This document shows positions 55,693 to 64,000 of a stretch of DNA of 64,000 bases, in pieces. Made by a program: the position numbers and the translations under genes. The notes under the pieces are model-generated. The model was not told the DNA's origin, did no database searches, and saw only the letters and a list, made by a program, of their open reading frames with translations. This DNA is from Methanomassiliicoccaceae archaeon. Its GTDB lineage: Archaea; Thermoplasmatota; Thermoplasmata; Methanomassiliicoccales; Methanomethylophilaceae. The stretch lies in assembly GCA_003555025.1 (NCBI GenBank), contig PWHV01000011.1, positions 76,101-140,100 on the forward strand. Reading direction: 5' to 3'. Each line of letters begins with the position of its first letter. Position 1 is the first letter of the stretch.

Positions 55693-56947
55693 CTGCACCC
55701 AACTCTTCAAGCGTGGTCCTGAGGCCGTCATCCACCGTGCCGCGGTGCACGATGACCTTGACGCCGCGGGCCTTCATCATCGCCTCTCCCAGATGGCCGA
55801 TCTCGGAGACCACCACCGCCGCGTGCTCGCTCAGCTGGTCGGCGACGAGCTCTAGACGGCGGCGGTGGGCCTCGCCCACCAGGGGGACGTCCATGTACTG
55901 GTTTACCTCCGTGCTCCCCGAGGGCAGGACCTCTCCGTCCTTAATCTCGAACAGATGGAACAGGGCGCTGTTGCCCAATCCTCCGTCCACGTTCACGCCG
56001 TCGTCGCTGGCAACCGCCACGCTGTGGCAGGGAGGCGGCCCGCTGACCTGCTTCGCCTCCCCTGGTCCGCAGGACGAGCCGCAGGCGGCCTTGTCGAACT
56101 CGGCGGAACGGTCCTTCTCCAGCAGGCCGATCGCATCGGCGCGGCACTGCTTGCAGTGGCGCATCATCTTGACGCCTCCGCCGGAGCAGCGGTCCTGCAG
56201 CTCCTTCCTCTCCATGGCGGTCGGCGCCCTCTGTTCGGCGAAGGCGGTGCCCTCCACCGGTATCAGCGGCAGTATGTTGATGATGTAGACGCCCAGCTCC
56301 TTCAGCCTCTCCACCGCCTCCGGTATGTGCTCGCCGTTGATCTCAGGGATGAGGACCATGTTCGCCTTGACGAGTATGTCCCTGTCCACGCAGCCCTTGA
56401 TCCCCTCCAGTTGCCTCTGCAGCAGGATCTCCGCCGCCTCGCGGCCGCGGTGGTTCTTGCCATCGAAGCTCACGAACTCGTAGATCTTCTTGCTCACGTC
56501 GGGGTCGACCGCGTTTATGGTGACGGTAACGAAACCTATGCCCAGTCCCTTGATGCGGTCAAGGCTGTCCGGCAGCATGAGGCCGTTGGTGGAGAGGCAG
56601 AGGGTGAGCTCGGGGAACGCCTCCTTCACCATCCTCATGGCTGTGAATGTCTCCTCGTTCGCCAACGGGTCCCCGGGGCCGGCCACCGCCACTACGCTCA
56701 GCTCGGGTATCCTCTCCTTGACCGTCTTCACCTTCTCCAAGGCCTCCTGGGGGCTGAGGAGCTCGCTGGTGACGCCGGGGCGGGATTCGTTGCTGCAGTC
56801 GTAGCGCCGGTTGCAATAGTTGCACTGGATGTTGCATCTCGGCGCGACTGGAAGGTGCATGCGCGCGAAGTTGCGGTGGGCCTTCTCGTTGTAGCAGGGG
56901 TGTGAATCGAGGGCCTGCTGCAGCCCAGGGGGTATTTCTCGGGTCAT
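55685..56947 (-). CDS. nifB: NifB-type radical SAM protein fused to a NifX-like domain
   Basis: A 420-residue protein. Residues 1-295 are a NifB-like radical SAM enzyme with HRNFARMHLPVAPRCNIQCNYCNRRYDC (CxxxCxxC plus an extra Cys), VAGPGDPLANEETF and LPLIPVEGTAFAEQRAPTAMERKELQDRC, plus CKQCRADAIGLL. Residues 310-420 form a dinitrogenase iron-molybdenum cofactor domain (VAVASDDGVNVDGGLGNSALFHLFEI, ending GVKVIVHRGTVDDGLRTTL). NifB builds the NifB-co precursor of nitrogenase cofactors. This two-domain plan is common in bacteria, while most archaeal NifB lack the NifX part. No nitrogenase genes are in the window. TATA-like TTTACATAAGG lies about 25-30 bases upstream. Confidence 0.88.
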   Translation of the reverse strand: MTREIPPGLQQALDSHPCYNEKAHRNFARMHLPVAPRCNIQCNYCNRRYDCSNESRPGVTSELLSPQEALEKVKTVKERIPELSVVAVAGPGDPLANEETFTAMRMVKEAFPELTLCLSTNGLMLPDSLDRIKGLGIGFVTVTINAVDPDVSKKIYEFVSFDGKNHRGREAAEILLQRQLEGIKGCVDRDILVKANMVLIPEINGEHIPEAVERLKELGVYIINILPLIPVEGTAFAEQRAPTAMERKELQDRCSGGGVKMMRHCKQCRADAIGLLEKDRSAEFDKAACGSSCGPGEAKQVSGPPPCHSVAVASDDGVNVDGGLGNSALFHLFEIKDGEVLPSGSTEVNQYMDVPLVGEAHRRRLELVADQLSEHAAVVVSEIGHLGEAMMKARGVKVIVHRGTVDDGLRTTLEELGADA

Positions 56948-57053
56948 TTGCAGGACTATATGTTCAAGCCCTTATGTAAATCCTTCAAGGCCACCGAGGA
57001 CGGCGCCGCTTCGGGGGGAAGGGCTTTTCTTTCCCGCCGACACTCTCATCAGC

Positions 57054-57452
57054 GTGCAGGACAAATTCGATGTGGAGAGGATAATCCAGACGATGAACCG
57101 GCACATGCCCCGGCAGAGGCCCTCGATCGACGAGCTGCTGGAGGCGGAGTCGCCGGGTTACACCACCAGGGACGGTGACGCGGTGCCCGTTTCCAAGGAG
57201 GAGCTAACGGATCTTCGTTCCTTCGTCAATGAGCTCGAGGCCCGCCGCCTGCGTGTCCCGATCTATGTGAGCACCGACACCGCGGCGCAGAGCGGAACCT
57301 GGAGGGTGGACGGCAAGCTGGAATCCGATGTGGTCTCGCGCATACTGGGCCGCAAGAAGCACCTCGAGGACACGCTCCGCTTCTACCCTCCGCACCTGCG
57401 TGAACTGAGAAAGAGGTTCCCCAGCTGCTTCACAATCCTCTACATGCCCTGA
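57054..57452 (+). CDS. UPF0216 (DUF61) family protein
   Basis: A 132-residue archaeal protein of unknown function. Recognised by the helix IIQTMNRHMPRQRPSIDELLEAE, the RRLRVPIYVSTDTAAQSGTWRVDGKLESDVVSRILG block and the ending FPSCFTILYMP. The start is GTG at 57054. It is divergent from nifB and followed by the 23S promoter. Confidence 0.8.
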   Translation: MQDKFDVERIIQTMNRHMPRQRPSIDELLEAESPGYTTRDGDAVPVSKEELTDLRSFVNELEARRLRVPIYVSTDTAAQSGTWRVDGKLESDVVSRILGRKKHLEDTLRFYPPHLRELRKRFPSCFTILYMP

Positions 57453-57492
57453 CCCTCTTTCGGCAGAGGCAAGGCCAGGGGCGGCTAAGAAA

Positions 57493-57502
57493 CTTTAAAT
57501 AC
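57493..57502 (+). promoter_or_regulatory. TATA box of the 23S rRNA gene (distal)
   Basis: CTTTAAATAC would start transcription near 57527, giving a leader of about 250 bases before 23S. Confidence 0.5.
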
Positions 57503-57587
57503 CAATTGCCATGTAACGGAAGTTGCGCGATTGTGATACATCGCGTCGCCCCGTATTCGGAGGCGATTGGGCCGGTGTTGGGAAAGG

Positions 57588-57598
57588 GTTATATACCA
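57588..57598 (+). promoter_or_regulatory. TATA box of the 23S rRNA gene (proximal)
   Basis: GGTTATATACC is a strong TATA-like element about 95 bases after the first, so 23S may have tandem promoters. The leader that follows is G/C-rich and contains complementary GGTGGCCCA/TGGGCC segments near 57622-57643. Confidence 0.5.
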
Positions 57599-57755
57599 CC
57601 CCGATAATCGGGACATTCGCCGGTGGCCCAGTAAGATGGGCCGTGAATACTGGCTAACGATTAACAGACCGTGCACCCGCGAAGCAGCATGTTTCCCGGG
57701 GAAGAGGTATAGAACCCTGATTCAAGGAAGAGGTCGGGTGTTTCGATGATTACCG

Positions 57756-57768
57756 TTCATACGCAACC
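57756..57768 (+). other. 5' strand of the pre-23S processing stem
   Basis: TTCATACGCAACC is the exact reverse complement of GGTTGCGTATGAA at 60735-60747, just after 23S. The two would form a 13-pair helix holding the ends of 23S together, the substrate for archaeal pre-rRNA splicing endonuclease and circularisation. Confidence 0.75.
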
Positions 57769-57776
57769 TGGACGTG

Positions 57777-60726
<2,950 letters not shown>

Positions 60727-60861
60727 GTCAAACGGGTTGCGTATGAAGAAGATCTTCCTAAACAAACACCTTAAACACCCCACCCTTTGAAGGGTACCGT
60801 TATTTTGGTTGAAAGCTCACAATCCAGAGCGCCAGCGCTGTGATGCCTTTTCACTCAGTAG

Positions 60862-62639
60862 CCCGAGTTCGACACTTAGGGTCCTGAATTGAGCGCCTAC
60901 AATCAATTTCTTCAAGATGCTACGGGACATTCTGGGGAAGGAAGAAGAGTGGCCTTTCGATTGTCGTTGTCGCCAAACATCAAAACAGATCGAAAGGCCG
61001 TCTTCTGCATGGGAATGGTATGCATTAAGGTTGCGGCCCTCGACCTTCGATGTTCGGCGGGAGGAACGATGAGATGTCCCGCAGGAGAAGCCGCATTCAC
61101 GCCCGAGTACCGCAGCCGAATGAGAACGTGACGATGACCGCAGGCAATCGAATCCTAACGGAATCGGTGTTCAAGGACACCGGTTTGGATGAGTTCCTGG
61201 AAGGGTTGAAGAGGTCTCAGGGCAACTCTGTTGCCTCTGAGACCATCGCCCTCGTGGCCAACTCGGTGGAGATGACCGGCCTCTCGATCAACAGACTCGA
61301 CCGCATCCTGGCGGATGAGCATGTCAGGAAAGAGTACGGCCTAGACCGCTCCGCTCCTCGCTCGATTCGTCGTACCGTTGAGCGCCTAGGCCGAAACAGC
61401 GACGCAATCGTCCGTTTCCTCGGAGATGTTATGAAACAGCGGTACGGCGTGGGCATGGACACAGTCTTCATGGACTGGACGTCCATGTACTTCGAGGCGC
61501 CGGAGAACGCCCTCGTACGTTTAGGATTCTCACGATAGAATCGCCCCGACCGTCCGCAGGGGACCGTGGGACTGAGCATGGGCCGTGAGACCGGAATGCC
61601 GATGGGCCTAACGGTCAATCCGGGAAACATGATGGACGTGACCCATTTCGACGACACCTTCCGGCAGGTGCTGCCGCTCCTGCCGGAACACGCGACCATA
61701 GTGTTCGACAACGGCGCCTACTCCAAGGACAACGCCAAGGTCCTCGACTCCTTCGGCCTGGGATTCGTGACCCGGCTGCAGCTGAACAAGTCGGACGATG
61801 CTTTCGTCCTTAAGCACGAGGAAGACTGGGATCCATTGGACGGCGACATCTCACCTCAGAATCAACGGGAACCTAGGCCGCATCCGCTACATCTTCCATT
61901 CTCAGAAGCTTGAAGAGGAAGCCCTGGTACGCTACCGCAAGCGAGCGGAACGCGACTGGGAACGCATGGTGGAACTTAAAGGCGCGTTGAACAAAGGAAG
62001 GAAACCGAGGAAGAAGTACCGCATCTCCAACTGGTTCGTGGACACCTACCTCTCCTACCGATTCCCTTTGAGATTCAGCTGCAAGGAGGGGGCGGTTGAG
62101 CATGCGGTACGGTCGATGATCGGCGGCCGGGGGGCTTTTCGTGATGCTAACGAACAAGGAGTCGTCAGCTTCCGAGACCTTGGAGCTGTACCGGTCCAGG
62201 AATGCGGTGGAGGCCGCATTCCTGGACCTGAAGCATGGCATCTACTGGAGGCCAGCCAGGTGCACCTCCATCGATGCGATCAAGGGACGTATACTCGTGT
62301 CGTTCCTCGCCCTCTTCTGCCTATCCATGGTCCGTTTCCTGTACCCGGAGTTCAAAAGAAAGACCGCAGAATCATTGGTGGAGGATCTGAGCTCGTTCTC
62401 ACTTACGGTCGTGAAGTAGAGCGGCGTATTGAAAAGGCGGTTCTTTAGCAACTTCGGCCCCATAATCAGGCGTTTGAGGGGTGGAAAACCGCTTGTCACG
62501 GCGCCGAAGGCGCCCGGACAGGCGGTCCTAGACGCGTTTCCCGCTTGAAAACCGCTAAGTGAGAACGAGGAACGTTTCCGGAGAACGCATTTGCTTCAGC
62601 GGATACGAGGCTTAGAGATGGCTAAGTGTCGAACCCGGG
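60862..62639 (+). mobile_element. IS1634/IS4-like insertion sequence, inactivated
   Basis: A 1.78 kb element bounded by near-perfect 18-base inverted repeats: CCCGAGTTCGACACTTAG at 60862-60879 and CTAAGTGTCGAACCCGGG at 62622-62639. Inside are one broken transposase gene and about 200 bases of 3' non-coding DNA with a CGGCGCCGAAGGCGCC hairpin near 62495. No clear target duplication is seen. It sits about 135 bases downstream of 23S. A degraded relative lies at 11.9-12.3 kb. Confidence 0.8.
61050..62419 (+). pseudogene. IS1634/IS4-type DDE transposase, broken
   Basis: Three frames together give one transposase of about 455 residues. The first carries MTAGNRILTESVFKDTGLDEFL and the first catalytic Asp in TVFMDWTSMYFE, and is cut by TAG at 61536-61538 just after LVRLGFSR. 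The same frame resumes with TVGLSMGRETGMPMGL and has the second Asp in IVFDNGAYSKDN. A +1 shift near 61850 leads to LRINGNLGRIRYIFHSQKLE, and another near 62100-62140 to the catalytic Glu in LYRSRNAVEAAFLDLKHGIYWRP and the end LSSFSLTVVK. One nonsense codon and two frameshifts make it inactive. Confidence 0.85.
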
Positions 62640-62929
62640 GTCTATGTGAACAAGGACAAGAGAGAAGGGTCAACAGCATAGCGAACAATCGACAGGAACA
62701 AGGATGCGACAATGGGGTTGGAACAGGGATCGTCTTCACGAAGAATCCGCTGATAACAACCACATGGAACGGCAACAGGGATCAGGAGCATCGCTTGTCG
62801 GCCTCTTGTCCGCAATGCCATGAGGGCCTCAAAATCGGCGGCTTCGATTCGAGGAAACAGAGCTCACCTTCTCCTCAGCACGGAAGACATCCCGAGCACG
62901 AGCATTAGGGTGATATACATTGGGCAGAT
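62640..62929. other. Spacer after the insertion sequence
   Basis: About 290 bases with short frames on both strands and no recognisable gene. It lies between the IS right end and the frameshifted anchored protein. Confidence 0.4.
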
Positions 62930-63458
62930 TTAATCATTAAAGACGCTATTTTTCAGATATTCCCAATTGTTCAAGTTGAAGAAGGCCCACCAATCCTGTT
63001 CAAAATCGACGAGGTAGAAATTTATGTAAATAAAGTCCTCAGTCGCATTCATTTTGTATAAAACCCCATCTTCGCTGCCAACGTACATCTTTGTTGTCAT
63101 GTTCTCTTCGACATCGATGTAAACGTCTACTTCCTTCTCTCCCCATTCGGTGTGAATCGTCTCAGTATGGTTCTTTACAGATGTATCGGATGCGCCTGTT
63201 TCCTTGTCGATCAATATGTTGCCAACATCACTCTCTCGTTCACCCATGAAAATCAATGTAGTCTTCATTTCGACTTCAAAATTAGAATCAGATTCGTCCA
63301 ATATTTTCCATTCCATAGCCGTCTATCTCGTAGATATATGTGTTTCCCACGTTCAATTCGCCTGGTTGACTCTGTAGAATGTTTGGAACTATCAAGACAA
63401 CAGCCGCCAGTAATACCACTGCCAACACAATTTTTGTCTGTTTTGATAAAGCGTCCAT
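62930..63458 (-). pseudogene. Frameshifted membrane-anchored extracellular protein
   Basis: From ATG at 63458 the minus strand encodes MDALSKQTKIVLAVVLLAAVVLIVPNIL, a basic start and one membrane anchor, then QPGELNVGNTYIYEIDGYG. A one-base shift near 63316-63325 moves it to EWKILDESDSNFEVEMKTTL, then TIHTEWGEKEVDVYIDVEEN and FEQDWWAFFNLNNWEYLKNS before the stop at 62930. The joined product of about 175 residues would be a small beta-rich protein outside the membrane. No family is recognised. It is A/T-rich compared with housekeeping genes. Confidence 0.55.
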
Positions 63459-63568
63459 AGCCGTAACTACCCCACCAATAAGATATTGTTACGTCAGAGT
63501 GAATATTAGTACTTAATCTTCGGGTTGCAGAACATGTATTCTCATCAGTTGATTCAAGGTCGAAGAAG

Positions 63569-63587
63569 GTCTAAGTGTCGAACTCCA
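63569..63587 (-). repeat. Extra copy of the IS terminal repeat
   Basis: GTCTAAGTGTCGAACTCC matches the right-end repeat of the IS at 62622 (CTAAGTGTCGAACCC) and matches the left end at 60862 even better through GAACTC. It lies about 0.95 kb beyond the IS and just before the next gene's promoter. It may be the end of a larger or older element. Confidence 0.65.
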
Positions 63588-63628
63588 GTCAGTAGCAGTT
63601 AAATAATTGTTCTCAATACCTTCAACCG

Positions 63629-64000
63629 ATGTCGTTCAGAATTCTGGAGCAGACGCTGTTGTTCGACGCGAACAGGATATTCGTCGACGGCGACCGCCCT
63701 TTGTTGGTGGACGCCGGCACCGGTTTCAAGGTAGAGGACGCCATCGCCGAGCTCAAGGACCTGCTGGACGGTAGGGACCTGGAGCGCATCGTGCTCACCC
63801 ACCGCCACTTCGACCATGTCGGCGGCGCGAAGAGGATCGCCGACGAGTTCTCCTCCGAGCTGCTGATGGCCCCGGCGGACGCCGAGGTGCTGCGCCAAGG
63901 CGACTCCGAGGCCACCCTGGGCACCGACTTCGGCGGCCGCATCGAGCCCATGGAGGTGACTGACCTCGCCGAGGGCGAGCTGTTGTCCACTGGAGGGCAC
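63629..64000 (+). CDS. Metallo-beta-lactamase-fold hydrolase (N-terminal part, runs off the window)
   Basis: The first 124 residues of an MBL-fold protein, cut by the window end. It opens MSFRILEQTLLFDANRIFVD, reaches LLVDAGTGFK, and has the zinc-binding THRHFDHVGGAKRI (HxHxDH). The fold includes glyoxalase II, RNases and many other hydrolases, so the substrate is open. TATA-like GTTAAATAAT near 63597 is about 28 bases before the ATG, indicating a leaderless mRNA. Confidence 0.85.
   Translation, partial: MSFRILEQTLLFDANRIFVDGDRPLLVDAGTGFKVEDAIAELKDLLDGRDLERIVLTHRHFDHVGGAKRIADEFSSELLMAPADAEVLRQGDSEATLGTDFGGRIEPMEVTDLAEGELLSTGGH

Noticed and set aside
60748-60861. 5S rRNA directly after 23S
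   Set aside because: The sequence lacks the 5S core and the insertion element begins soon after; 5S must lie elsewhere, as in other split-rRNA archaea.
61536-61538. TAG in the transposase as a possible pyrrolysine codon
   Set aside because: Pyrrolysine use is known in this order of archaea, but two further frameshifts in the gene show plain decay.

Overview
This is a chromosome segment from a GC-rich archaeon. The archaeal set includes S8e, S4, S7, S10, S11, S12 and S13, EF-1alpha, EF-2, aIF2 beta, SRP19, RNA polymerase subunit D, DNA polymerase D large subunit, archaeosine transglycosylase, KEOPS Pcc1 and Pth2, with TATA-like boxes about 25 bases before many starts. The 16S and 23S rRNA genes are about 53 kb apart, each with its own promoter-like sequence, and no 5S gene is visible. 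That split, the presenilin-like protease and the complete archaeal-type aromatic pathway suggest Thermoplasmata, most likely Methanomassiliicoccales. No methanogenesis gene lies in the window, so this placement is an inference.

Layout: 0-10 kb holds housekeeping genes (DUF211, SRP19, S8e, phosphoesterase, intramembrane protease, tRNA-Ser), the lone 16S gene, then pheA, pyrG, aIF2 beta, a tRNA methylthiotransferase and tRNA-Gln. 10-14.7 kb is a decayed accessory island: two broken membrane-protein genes, a 53-residue zinc protein too short for usual ORF thresholds, an IS remnant, a thioredoxin-like protein, a DUF6951-like protein, an AhpD-like protein, and two promoters sharing a TTTCAAA/TTTGAAA dyad. 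14.7-23.2 kb is Pcc1, TgtA, Pth2 and the S12-S7-EF2-EF1A-S10 block. 23.2-32.3 kb is ilvD and a seven-gene aromatic operon (aroA', aroB', aroDE, archaeal aroK, aroA, aroC, tyrA) whose genes overlap; with pheA at 5 kb it takes precursors to prephenate and on to the phenylpyruvate and hydroxyphenylpyruvate branches.

32.7-40.8 kb is accessory: a DUF1538/DUF1538/P-II operon with two one-base frameshifts, a broken gene with a repeated motif, a bacterial-type aliphatic amidase with its AmiS/UreI channel, and a hydrolase/ATP-grasp pair followed by acylphosphatase and a Nudix hydrolase. 40.8-47.6 kb is informational: NOG1-type GTPase, DNA polymerase D large subunit, and the S13-S4-S11-RpoD operon. 47.9-51.2 kb is an A/T-richer glycine betaine ABC transporter whose binding protein appears circularly permuted. 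51.4-57.5 kb carries alaS, a NifB-NifX fusion coupled to a TPP enzyme, and a UPF0216 protein. 57.5-60.75 kb is the 23S gene with a clear processing stem. 60.86-63.6 kb holds an inactivated IS1634/IS4-like element, an extra copy of its terminal repeat, and a frameshifted anchored protein. The window ends inside a metallo-beta-lactamase-fold gene.

The best candidates for undescribed biology are the DUF1538-P-II operon (a possible P-II-gated membrane system), the hydrolase/ATP-grasp module, the permuted betaine receptor, and the shared-operator redox/metal regulon remnant in the 10-14.7 kb island. Frameshifts are numerous in the accessory regions and absent from the housekeeping genes, which suggests real decay, although two of them sit in G-rich runs and could be sequence errors.
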